42,071 nucleotides of DNA, taken from contig CAYZJK010000004.1 in NCBI GenBank assembly GCA_964479125.1, positions 1 to 42,071 on the forward strand. The letters run 5' to 3'. The stretch's first letter is position 1. Every line of letters begins with the position of its first letter. This document shows positions 7,262 to 13,594 of the stretch, in pieces. A program made the translations under genes and the position numbers. This stretch comes from CAYZJK01 sp964479125 (GTDB lineage: Bacteria > Patescibacteriota > Saccharimonadia > Saccharimonadales > Saccharimonadaceae). The notes beneath the pieces are model-generated. The model did no database searches, was not told the origin of the DNA, and worked only from the letters and a program-made list of their open reading frames with translations.

Positions 7262-8038
7262 CTAATAGTCGTTAAGGTGTAGTTCAGACATTTCTTCTTG
7301 TCGTCGTCTGAACTCTTGATTGTTAGATTGTCGCAGACGTCCTTCTTGAGTCATTGGAAATTGGTAATCCAGTTTGTGATCCAGATCTCCCGCGTAGCGA
7401 AGTAGTTTTTCTTCGCTGCCAACTAAAACTGAGTTTCCTTGAACGCTAAGGTTAATCTTAATATCTTCACCTAACGAGTCTTTCACCTGTACGGATGCCG
7501 AACGGTCATGAGTCTGGCGGTTGTAGTGATTTTCTATCTCAACGCCTTGTCCGATAATTTCTTCTGATTCTTGACCATCAAGGGGGTTCATGCGAACCAC
7601 CGAAACTCTATCCTGGTCGCGACCCTCGGTAAGTGTGACATAAAAGGTACCGTCATCGGTGTAGCCAATTGATAGGATGTCGCTCTGGGTTTGTTCAGAG
7701 TATTCTTTAATTGAAGTAACAAAAGACTTGGTCTCTAGAATCTGAGCAACTGCTACGCTACTTTCATAGTCTTCTAGATTTTCAGGAATGAAGTCTTTCC
7801 ATAGGTCTGTTAGGGTTTTGTATTTGCGCTCGGTGACGGTTTCACCATTTTGATTAACACTTTCAATCATCGTGTTTTGGAAAATTTCACGACTTGGGTT
7901 AACTTTTCCCTCTAAAGCCTCATGAGACTTAGGCTCAGTTGAAGCTTCCGTAGTAGTGTTGTTGTACTGCTCGGTTGCTGTTTCTGTGCGCTCTATAGTT
8001 TCGATTGATGTTTGGAAACGCTCGTGTTTTTTAAACAT
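7262..8038 (-). CDS. Hypothetical cytoplasmic protein, 258 aa
   Basis: No signal peptide or membrane helix. The first ~50 residues are Thr/Glu-rich and probably disordered. The middle (about 60-140) looks alpha/beta, followed by beta-rich stretches such as SILSIGYTDDGTFYVTLTEG and RDRVSVVRMNPLDG and a polar Gln/Arg/Glu-rich end (FRRRQEEMSEL). The ATG at 8038 is preceded by a modest ribosome binding site (GGTG) and by a 10-bp inverted repeat at 8059-8091 in the leader or promoter region. It lies downstream of murC on the same strand but with a 172-base gap, so it may have its own promoter. I do not recognise the family. Confidence 0.65.
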   Translation of the reverse strand: MFKKHERFQTSIETIERTETATEQYNNTTTEASTEPKSHEALEGKVNPSREIFQNTMIESVNQNGETVTERKYKTLTDLWKDFIPENLEDYESSVAVAQILETKSFVTSIKEYSEQTQSDILSIGYTDDGTFYVTLTEGRDQDRVSVVRMNPLDGQESEEIIGQGVEIENHYNRQTHDRSASVQVKDSLGEDIKINLSVQGNSVLVGSEEKLLRYAGDLDHKLDYQFPMTQEGRLRQSNNQEFRRRQEEMSELHLNDY

Positions 8039-8058
8039 AGTTTTTCACCATCTTTTTA

Positions 8059-8091
8059 TTTTGATGTAGTAGTTGTAAGAATACATCAAAA
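8059..8091. repeat. 10-bp perfect inverted repeat upstream of the 258-aa gene
   Basis: TTTTGATGTA (8059-8068) and TACATCAAAA (8082-8091) with a 13-base loop. The arms have almost no G+C, so a terminator role is unlikely; an operator site is possible. The rest of the 8039-8210 gap holds a short minus-strand GGCTAC/GTAGCC stem and no further ORF that I can support. Confidence 0.5.
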
Positions 8092-8210
8092 AATGCAAAA
8101 ACACAAGCAGTGTCTTTGTTGAGTAGTTAGCGGTGGTGGTGGCTACCAGCTTCCTGTAGTAGCCTGTAGCAATTTCCCTACTTTAACAAATATTTTTTAG
8201 GTGAGCAAGT

Positions 8211-9455
8211 TTATTGATTAAGTGTTTTTGCCTTGTCTCGTACCCAGCCATCAATTGAGCCGGCACCCATACATAGGACGAGAGCATCGTTCTCGAGAGC
8301 TTTTGTGATTGCATTCCAGAGCTTATCATTGAGCTCAGCTGGGATGATGATGTGTTTATTCTCAACAGTTTTATAGAGTTCTTCTGGAGTAAGGATAGGT
8401 AGGTCAGGGTCTTCTCGACTTAAATAAGTTGAGGTCCAAAAGACTGCGGTCGCATCTTTAAATTGATCGGTGTACTTTCCGAGTAGGTCATGCTGTCTAA
8501 TGTTTTGATGTGGCTGGTAAACTAGTACTACCTTATCGCTTATTTCTCTAGCCATCTGAAGAGTGGCGGCAATTTCGACTGGGTGGTGTCCGTAGTCGCT
8601 ATAAAGGTTTTCGGCGAGTTTTTCAAAGCGTCTATATACGCCAGGAAAACTCTCAACTGCTTCAACTGCCTTATCCTCTTCGACGTCTAAGTGTTTAAGG
8701 GCGTCGACCACCAGGCTGGCGTTTCGTCGGTTGTGAGCTCCTGCTAGGTTTTTAACGATTGGTATTTGGAGTGTTTTTGCGGCAGGGAAAAGTTGAGCGT
8801 GCTGATCCTCCCAGGTGATGACTTCTAAGGACTGCTTGGCAAAGGTTTCGAATGCTTCATAGTAGCTAGCTTGTGTCGGATAGGTGTCGGGATGGTCATA
8901 GTCAACAGCTGTAATTAAAGACAGGCTCGGCTTAAAGTGAAGAAAGTTGCGATCAAATTCATCACACTCATAAACAAAGTATTTACTGCCAGCTTCGAAG
9001 TGGCCGCTCGGACCAAAGCTAATGTTAGTGCCAATTGAGTAGCTAACTGGAATGCCAAGTTGCTGCATTGACCAAACCATCATTCCAGTGGTGGTGGTTT
9101 TGCCATGAGTGCCTGCTACGGCAATTAGCTCTAGGTTCTTTTCTTCAATAATCTGCGCCAGCAGTTCGTCGCGCTTAGATTCTCTAATGCCTAGTTCACG
9201 AGCTTTCACTCTCTCGGCGTGATTATGGGGCAGGGCAGCGCTAAATACCAGCCAGTCAATCGGATTAGATTGATGGATTGATTCTAGATGGCTTCCATCT
9301 TGGTTATAAGAGATTGTGATACCTTTTGATTCAAGTTCTTCAGTCATTAGGCCTCGATCACGGTCAGAGCCTCCAACTTGATAGTCGGCATCTTTTGCAA
9401 TTAAGGCTAGTGGCCCAAGTCCCACTCCACCGATTCCAGAGAAGTATATATGCAT
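8211..9455 (-). CDS. murC: UDP-N-acetylmuramate--L-alanine ligase
   Basis: A 414-aa Mur ligase that adds L-alanine to UDP-MurNAc in cytoplasmic peptidoglycan synthesis. The N-terminal Rossmann motif is YFSGIGGVGLGPLA (4-17), the ATP P-loop is GTHGKTTTT (115-123), the central domain carries YECDEFDRNFLHFKP, and the C-terminal domain begins with the MurC-type FPGVYRRFEKLAE followed by YSDYGHHPVEIAATL. Shorter than E. coli MurC (491 aa); the related ligase Mpl is less likely because of the length and the MurC-like motifs. ATG at 9455 has no Shine-Dalgarno sequence, and TATAAT on the minus strand (9467-9462) ends 6 bases upstream, a textbook leaderless arrangement. Confidence 0.93.
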   Translation of the reverse strand: MHIYFSGIGGVGLGPLALIAKDADYQVGGSDRDRGLMTEELESKGITISYNQDGSHLESIHQSNPIDWLVFSAALPHNHAERVKARELGIRESKRDELLAQIIEEKNLELIAVAGTHGKTTTTGMMVWSMQQLGIPVSYSIGTNISFGPSGHFEAGSKYFVYECDEFDRNFLHFKPSLSLITAVDYDHPDTYPTQASYYEAFETFAKQSLEVITWEDQHAQLFPAAKTLQIPIVKNLAGAHNRRNASLVVDALKHLDVEEDKAVEAVESFPGVYRRFEKLAENLYSDYGHHPVEIAATLQMAREISDKVVLVYQPHQNIRQHDLLGKYTDQFKDATAVFWTSTYLSREDPDLPILTPEELYKTVENKHIIIPAELNDKLWNAITKALENDALVLCMGAGSIDGWVRDKAKTLNQ

Positions 9456-9560
9456 GGCTCTATTATATCACTAGACTAGGGGATATAGTATTTGGCAAGT
9501 CTACCTTCGCTTATGCTTTTTTGGTATACTCAGAGGGAATAATACTATGGTGGGAGTCTA

Positions 9561-10193
9561 GTGGAAGACAGGCGAACGATAAAAAGCTGGCTCAAAGGCT
9601 TGCAGCGCGTAAGAACTTGGCAGCTAGTTATGCTGCTAATTCTGTTTGGTTTTCTAACTGCCACCTTCTTAAGGCTTAATAATATCGGTATGATTCAGCG
9701 CCGAGATGCAGTGATTGCAGCGGATGAGGCTGGTGATCCGGAGGCGGTGAGAGCTAGGTTAGTTGACCTTCAGCGGTTCGTAGCTAAACATATGAACACT
9801 GGTGAAAATGTTGTTTATCTGACTGCGTCTTATGACCGTGATCGAGCAAGGTTAATTGAAGAAGCGACTCGTAATCAGAATAATGACCAGGCGGTAATTA
9901 ACAAGACGGTAGACGATATCTGTAAGCCTCAATTTTCTGGCTATACTCAAGGGTACGTGGACTGTTTTGCGCGGGAGTTTGCTAAGTTTGACCCAGGTCA
10001 AGACCCGGTTAGCAGTGTGGAATTGCCTGAAGTTGCAACTTATAAGCATGTATTTGTTTCACCGAAGATATCATTTGATTTCGCTGGTCTCTCACTACTG
10101 ATAACAGCCCTGTTAGCGCTTATGATTCTAATTCGCGCGACAGTCATCATCATTTTACGAGTCATACTACTGATAAAATATCGTAGCGTATAG
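9561..10193 (+). CDS. Two-TM membrane protein of unknown function
   Basis: A 210-aa protein with a basic N-terminus, one TM helix at about 21-40, an extracytoplasmic domain of about 130 residues containing two cysteines (DDICKPQ and VDCFARE) that could pair, and a second TM helix at about 176-203. Both termini are predicted inside. The GTG start is preceded by GGGAG, and TATACT near 9524 may be its -10 box. It is a single gene between murC (divergent) and the small protein at 10263. I see no known domain; disulfide-bonded outer domains of this kind fit a substrate of the DsbA-like protein, which is inference. Confidence 0.68.
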   Translation: MEDRRTIKSWLKGLQRVRTWQLVMLLILFGFLTATFLRLNNIGMIQRRDAVIAADEAGDPEAVRARLVDLQRFVAKHMNTGENVVYLTASYDRDRARLIEEATRNQNNDQAVINKTVDDICKPQFSGYTQGYVDCFAREFAKFDPGQDPVSSVELPEVATYKHVFVSPKISFDFAGLSLLITALLALMILIRATVIIILRVILLIKYRSV

Positions 10194-10195
10194 TG

Positions 10196-10224
10196 TTGAC
10201 ACTAGTGGCTCAACCCTGTAGCTT
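10196..10224 (+). promoter_or_regulatory. Promoter of the 68-aa gene
   Basis: Consensus TTGACA (10196-10201), 17-base spacer, TAGCTT (10219-10224). Confidence 0.55.
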
Positions 10225-10262
10225 AAGAAGTGTAAGATATTTTAACAGGAGGATATTACCAC

Positions 10263-10469
10263 ATGGCTTACAGTCATACTAACTCAAAGGGCGTCACGTA
10301 CTACTTACACAAGTCAGAAGTTACTCTTCGCGGCGGAAAACCACAGACAATCTACTTCTTCAGTAAGAATGAAAAGAACGGTAAGGGTGAGCCTTGTGAT
10401 CTACCTGAAGACCGCGAGGTTAAGGAAAACCCACGAAACGGTTTCCTTACTCTACCTAAGAAAAAATAG
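10263..10469 (+). CDS. Conserved-looking small basic protein, 68 aa
   Basis: The ATG follows an AGGAGG ribosome binding site, one of the strongest in the window, and the gene has a consensus -35 box and its own terminator (10538-10566). The product starts with a tyrosine-rich beta-like stretch (KGVTYYLHKSEVTL) followed by QTIYFFSKNEKNGKG and a proline/lysine-rich end. It has no membrane segment, is rich in lysine, and has one cysteine. I recall similar short proteins being widespread in CPR genomes without a known role, but I cannot confirm this here. The strong expression signals suggest an abundant protein. Confidence 0.8.
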   Translation: MAYSHTNSKGVTYYLHKSEVTLRGGKPQTIYFFSKNEKNGKGEPCDLPEDREVKENPRNGFLTLPKKK

Positions 10470-10537
10470 CATAAATAGTTTGCCTATATTTTCAATTTAG
10501 TGATAAACTAAATGAAAACAAACAGGTGTCAAAAATT

Positions 10538-10566
10538 CCCCAGCTCTCCCGCGAGCTGGGGTTTTT
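10538..10566 (+). terminator. Rho-independent terminator after the 68-aa gene
   Basis: CCCCAGCTC (10538-10546), 6-base loop, GAGCTGGGG (10553-10561), then TTTTT. Confidence 0.95.
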
Positions 10567-10635
10567 GATTGTAAAGACAGATTCTAATTGCAGAACGAGA
10601 CCATTTAAGCCTCTCCTAGAGGGCCTTAGTAAGCT

Positions 10636-11033
10636 TTAACCGTGATTGATGCAGTAGTGGCCAGAAGTGCCCGTATAGAGCGTCCAGTTAGCTATACTGC
10701 CGCTACTAAAGGTTGAGATGCCGCCATCACATAGGTCAGATATAGGATTGGGCTTTTCAGGCTCAGTGTTAAGAGAGGCGAGTACATAAGCAACCACTTC
10801 CAGTTGCTACTGAGTCCATACCATGCCGACTGGCACTAATACCAATCATCTTCGCAATGGAGTCGGTGTCAGCCATTCTTTGGCTGTCTCTGGCTTTGTC
10901 CTGTAGTCCGTTATATCCAACGATACTAATAGTTGCCAAAATCCCTATCACAAGAACCATTACCGCTAGTTCGACTATTGTGAAGCCAGGGTGTCGTTTG
11001 TTTTTGAGGATTTGGTTTAGGACCTGTCTGCCT
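10636..11033 (-). pseudogene. Broken type IV prepilin-like gene (frameshifted, no start codon)
   Basis: On the minus strand a frame from about 11033 encodes the prepilin signature HPGFTIVELAVMVLVIGIL (cleavage after G, then FTxxE) and a hydrophobic helix followed by NGLQDKARDSQRMADTDSIA. No ATG, GTG or TTG precedes the leader peptide in that frame before a TAA. The frame also goes wrong near 10800: the first frame reaches a stop at 10769, while a different frame continues as a convincing pilin C-terminus (VVAYVLASLNTEPEKPNP through DLCDGGIST and HYCINHG) to TAA at 10636-10638. The two paired cysteines in that part fit a pilin disulfide loop. Either a decayed gene or sequencing errors. It lies directly downstream of a second broken pilin. 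Confidence 0.7.
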
Positions 11034-11571
11034 CTTTTTTATTAAATGATATGAAGAGAGTATTTTGGCGTAATTATATTTCGGTAGGTTGCTAGTTGAT
11101 GTGTCTGGAGCGTTTGAAGAGGAGCTCCCGCAACGATCTCTAGCAGTAAAGAAGTTGTCTATATCTTCTTGAGTTGGGTAATTTAATGATGCATAGATAG
11201 CAAAACCATTAATGCCTGAGGCGGTTGTGCAGGGGTAGTAGTGTCAAATGTGATTTTCGTGGGCTTGGAGCATTGACGCTTTGAAGATCACTGCGATACC
11301 CGGCTGTAAAGTGTGTGAGGATTAGAATGTCGTCGACGCCACCTGCATTATACTAGTATCCATTGGCGGTTGAGCGATTGCCTTTAAGTTTCTCCATGTG
11401 TAAAATTTTGCCAACATCATTAACTGTAACTTTTATACGAGCATCCATGGAGCTGGACTGAGTGCTTCTGTATGCAACTACTGTGACGGCGGCTAGGATT
11501 CCAATAACAACTAGCACAACCAATAGTTCTACTGCAGTGAAGTCACGCTTAGTTAGGAATTTGTTTATCAT
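11034..11571 (-). pseudogene. Second broken type IV prepilin-like gene
   Basis: ATG at 11571 opens a 72-codon frame with KRDFTAVELLVVLVVIGILAAVTVVAY, a prepilin N-terminus, then stops at 11353 after STANGY. Beyond that stop other frames hold pieces of a pilin-like C-terminal domain; the longest reads CTTASGINGFAIYASLNY and ARDRCGSSSSNAPD, again with a cysteine pair, and runs to about 11034. The residue before the cleavage site is D instead of the nearly invariant G, so even the intact part may not be processed by prepilin peptidase. No ribosome binding site is clear. I read it as a pilin gene broken by at least one stop and one frameshift. Confidence 0.62.
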
Positions 11572-11646
11572 GTTTTTGTTTTTACTATCAAGCTTATGTA
11601 TATAGTTATATTAAACTATTTTGCCCTATTCTCAACTCGGCACATA

Positions 11647-11676
11647 AAAAACTACCCCATAGATGAGGTGGTTAAT
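11647..11676 (-). terminator. Terminator of the tRNA pair
   Basis: Imperfect 8-bp stem (ACTACCCC about 11651-11658, GAGGTGGT about 11665-11672) with an A-run at 11646-11650 that becomes a T-run on the minus strand after tRNA-Ala. Confidence 0.6.
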
Positions 11677-11688
11677 AATCATAATTTC

Positions 11689-11764
11689 TGGTGGAGTGTA
11701 CCGGAATCGAACCGGTCACCTCTTCACTGCCAGCGAAGCGCTCTACCAAATGAGCTAACACCCC
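11689..11764 (-). tRNA. tRNA-Ala (anticodon GGC)
   Basis: On the minus strand the cloverleaf is complete: 7-bp acceptor (GGGGTGT with ACACTCC, one G-T), D-arm GCTC-GAGC, anticodon loop CTGGCAG giving anticodon GGC, T-loop GGTTCGATTCC and encoded CCA. 76 bases. Second gene of a two-tRNA transcript. Confidence 0.95.
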
Positions 11765-11801
11765 GAAGCCTTTAGAGTCTACTCTAGAGTAGAAATAATT
11801 A

Positions 11802-11877
11802 TGGTGGGGGCGGCTGGGTTCGAACCAGCGACCAATCGGTTATGAGCCGACTGCTCTAACCCCTGAGCTACGCCCCC
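11802..11877 (-). tRNA. tRNA with CAT anticodon, best match tRNA-Ile2 (lysidine type)
   Basis: Acceptor GGGGGCG pairs with CGCCCCC, discriminator A, encoded CCA; anticodon loop CTCATAA, anticodon CAT. The body (GGTTAGAGCAG, then TTGGTCGCTGGTTC) follows the E. coli tRNA-Ile2(CAU) sequence as I recall it more closely than elongator tRNA-Met, while the tRNA at 18280 follows elongator Met. So this is probably the AUA-reading isoleucine tRNA whose C34 is converted to lysidine by TilS (gene at 20311). A Met tRNA cannot be fully excluded. Confidence 0.9.
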
Positions 11878-11891
11878 GTAAGGCTAGAGCC

Positions 11892-11924
11892 ATTATAGCG
11901 TATATTAATTGATTACGCTATAAT
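11892..11924. promoter_or_regulatory. Symmetric divergent promoter between the tRNA pair and the DivIC-like gene
   Basis: Perfect 11-bp inverted repeat ATTATAGCGTA (11892-11902) and TACGCTATAAT (11914-11924) with an 11-base centre. Each arm carries a TATAAT -10 box, one for each direction: minus strand 11897-11892 for the tRNAs (14 bases before the tRNA) and plus strand 11919-11924 for the gene at 11937. Confidence 0.65.
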
Positions 11925-11936
11925 AAGAGAGGTCTA

Positions 11937-12398
11937 ATGTCCAACACAAATATTAAAAAACTAATCTATAAAATACGTTACGTTTACCCTGTTCGAGAAC
12001 TAGGGTTTATTGTGGTTATGGGCATTGTTACGATCGCTTTTATATGGGGATCAATCTCTACTATGCAGAAGAACTATGTCTTAAGGGCAGAGATAGAAGA
12101 GAAGTATCGACAAAAAGAACTACTGTCTCTTCAAAAAGATATGCTTGAATACGAACAAGCTTATCTTCGGAGCGAAGAGTATCTAAAGTTAGCTGCTAGG
12201 GAGAAGCTAGGCTATGGTGATCCAGGCGAAAAGTTACTCAGGTTGCCAGCTAATACTGAAGAGGCCAAGCAAGCGGATGCTAAGCTGGACGAAGAAATTG
12301 CACCTGTACAGCAGCGGGTGAGGAAAGACACGAATTTTAGGCTCTGGATGAACTTCTTATTTGGCGGTAATGCTGATGTAGAAACTGGCGCTCTCTAG
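11937..12398 (+). CDS. DivIC/FtsB-family septum formation protein
   Basis: A 153-aa bitopic protein: cytoplasmic basic N-terminus (about 1-20), one TM helix (about 23-40), then a coiled coil (about 45-75, RAEIEEKYRQKELLSLQKDML) and the family's conserved end RSEEYLKLAAREKLGYGDPGEKLLRLP. The AREKLGY/F and PGE motifs are typical of DivIC/FtsB proteins, which with FtsL and FtsQ/DivIB link the divisome to septal wall synthesis. The C-terminal 40 residues are an extension. TATAAT at 11919-11924 gives a leader of only a few bases, although GAGAGGT lies just upstream of ATG. A division role is well supported by the motif; FtsB versus DivIC cannot be decided. Confidence 0.85.
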   Translation: MSNTNIKKLIYKIRYVYPVRELGFIVVMGIVTIAFIWGSISTMQKNYVLRAEIEEKYRQKELLSLQKDMLEYEQAYLRSEEYLKLAAREKLGYGDPGEKLLRLPANTEEAKQADAKLDEEIAPVQQRVRKDTNFRLWMNFLFGGNADVETGAL

Positions 12399-12495
12399 CG
12401 TTATATAGCTAAACGCTTAAGCTGTACACTGAAACACTATGTGATACCATAAATCTCAGGGTTGACAAGTACCTTTACAGAGAGAGGTGGAGTAA

Positions 12496-13008
12496 ATGGA
12501 AAAGTTTACTAACCGTATCAATTGGCCATTCGCGCTAATTTTCCTGATGGCTTTTTTAGCCGTCCTCGGACGAATTGTTTTGGTGAGGTACTTTGGCGTA
12601 CCGGCCTTAATTCGTCATCACATGGCAGACTTTTGCTTTGTTGCGTTCTTCACGTTTGTAATCACAACGATTGCAGCACCATTTCGCCAGAGGAGTCCGA
12701 ATAAGAGTAGTCGGAAGCGACGTCCAATCTATTGGCTCGGCATTCCGGTTGTTGGAACGCTGTGGGGTCTGTGGATTGAGTTTGAAGATTATTTTGGCAT
12801 CGATGATGACGATGAAGGATGGTTTGATCCAGGTGTTATTATTGAGTGGACAGGAGCGCCAAATACCGACACGTTCGACGTGAGGGATCTAGCGGCAATC
12901 GCTGTTGGCGGTCTTTTGATCATTGGACTTCAGTGCTTGTCCTATAATCAGATTGACCGATGGCGAGCTTTCCCTCTCTTTCTTAAGGAGGAGAATCTCA
13001 ACAGGTAA
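12496..13008 (+). CDS. Polytopic membrane protein, 170 aa, unknown
   Basis: Four hydrophobic segments at about 10-30, 44-62, 82-98 and 132-150, with a basic loop (RQRSPNKSSRKRRP) between the second and third and an acidic stretch EDYFGIDDDDEGWFDP between the third and fourth. The acidic patch could bind a divalent metal. DVRDLAAIAVGGLLI is faintly like a VanZ- or DUF2238-type repeat, but I would not assign it. Start ATG has a GAGGTGGAG ribosome binding site; a TTGACA lies at 12462-12467, without a clear -10 box. It ends before the terminator at 13033-13058. Confidence 0.68.
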   Translation: MEKFTNRINWPFALIFLMAFLAVLGRIVLVRYFGVPALIRHHMADFCFVAFFTFVITTIAAPFRQRSPNKSSRKRRPIYWLGIPVVGTLWGLWIEFEDYFGIDDDDEGWFDPGVIIEWTGAPNTDTFDVRDLAAIAVGGLLIIGLQCLSYNQIDRWRAFPLFLKEENLNR

Positions 13009-13032
13009 ACCTAGTTGGTGCTTACAGCCCTG

Positions 13033-13058
13033 ACCCTAGTCTTTATGGCTGGGGTTTT
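13033..13058 (+). terminator. Terminator after the 170-aa membrane protein gene
   Basis: ACCCTAGTC (13033-13041), 5-base loop, GGCTGGGGT (13047-13055): 9-bp stem with two G-T pairs, then TTTA. Confidence 0.7.
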
Positions 13059-13110
13059 ACTTCTATTGATACTCTACCAAAGCTTCTGCATCTCGTTGTC
13101 TATGCATTTA

Positions 13111-13362
13111 CTATGATATGTTGAGTTTATTTATAGGTTTGCGGCCCACTAATGCTTGGCGAGCTGCTTTGACGACATTAGTAGTGATTAAAATAATAAC
13201 TAGGATGTATAGATACCCTAATAGTTTAGAGTTGCTATTGGGAGATAGTAGTAAAAGTTGTAATACAGTCACTGCAAAGGCTGTGAGTAACCAGTGGTGT
13301 CATGAGCTATGTATAAGGCTTTTCCAGGCTGTAGGGATGTGTCGATTTTTTGACATAAACAT
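13111..13362 (-). pseudogene. Small two-TM protein ORF interrupted by an in-frame TGA
   Basis: On the minus strand an ATG at 13362 (or 13356) opens a frame MSKNRHIPTAWKSLIHSS, hits TGA at 13302-13300, and continues in the same frame without another stop for 62 codons as a clear membrane protein: HHWLLTAFAVTVLQLLLLS, then LLGYLYILVIILITTNVV, then a basic tail, ending in TAG at 13111. A TATACA box (minus strand 13371-13366) ends 9 bases before ATG 13356, the leaderless spacing seen elsewhere in the window. The coherent two-helix protein after the TGA suggests a TGG or similar codon turned into TGA, thus a pseudogene. Readthrough or sequencing error are alternatives. The plus-strand ORF over the same bases looks like its shadow. 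Confidence 0.5.
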
Positions 13363-13406
13363 AAGTGTATAATTCAATGACAATCTAAATGCTAACAAAA
13401 GAATAA

Positions 13407-13434
13407 AGAAAAAAGCTAGTCATTTCTGACTAGC
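13407..13434 (-). terminator. Terminator of initiator tRNA
   Basis: GCTAGTCA (13415-13422), 4-base loop, TGACTAGC (13427-13434); on the minus strand it is followed by a run of T (A-run at 13409-13414). Confidence 0.85.
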
Positions 13435-13442
13435 ACTTTTCT

Positions 13443-13519
<77 letters not shown>

Positions 13520-13594
13520 GCACATTTTCTATATTATCAAAAATAGAACATCTCTGCAAGAGTCTGGGCGGTGGAAGGCGAGGGTGATATTAGT

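Noticed and set aside
13300..13302. Recoding of TGA as Gly (SR1/Gracilibacteria code)
   Set aside because: TGA serves as the natural stop of trmB's upstream gene, tilS, the metallopeptidase and the gene ending at 17958, each followed by non-coding signals or new genes.
13118..13372. 84-codon plus-strand ORF
   Set aside because: No ribosome binding site, odd composition, and a coherent two-TM frame lies on the opposite strand over the same bases.
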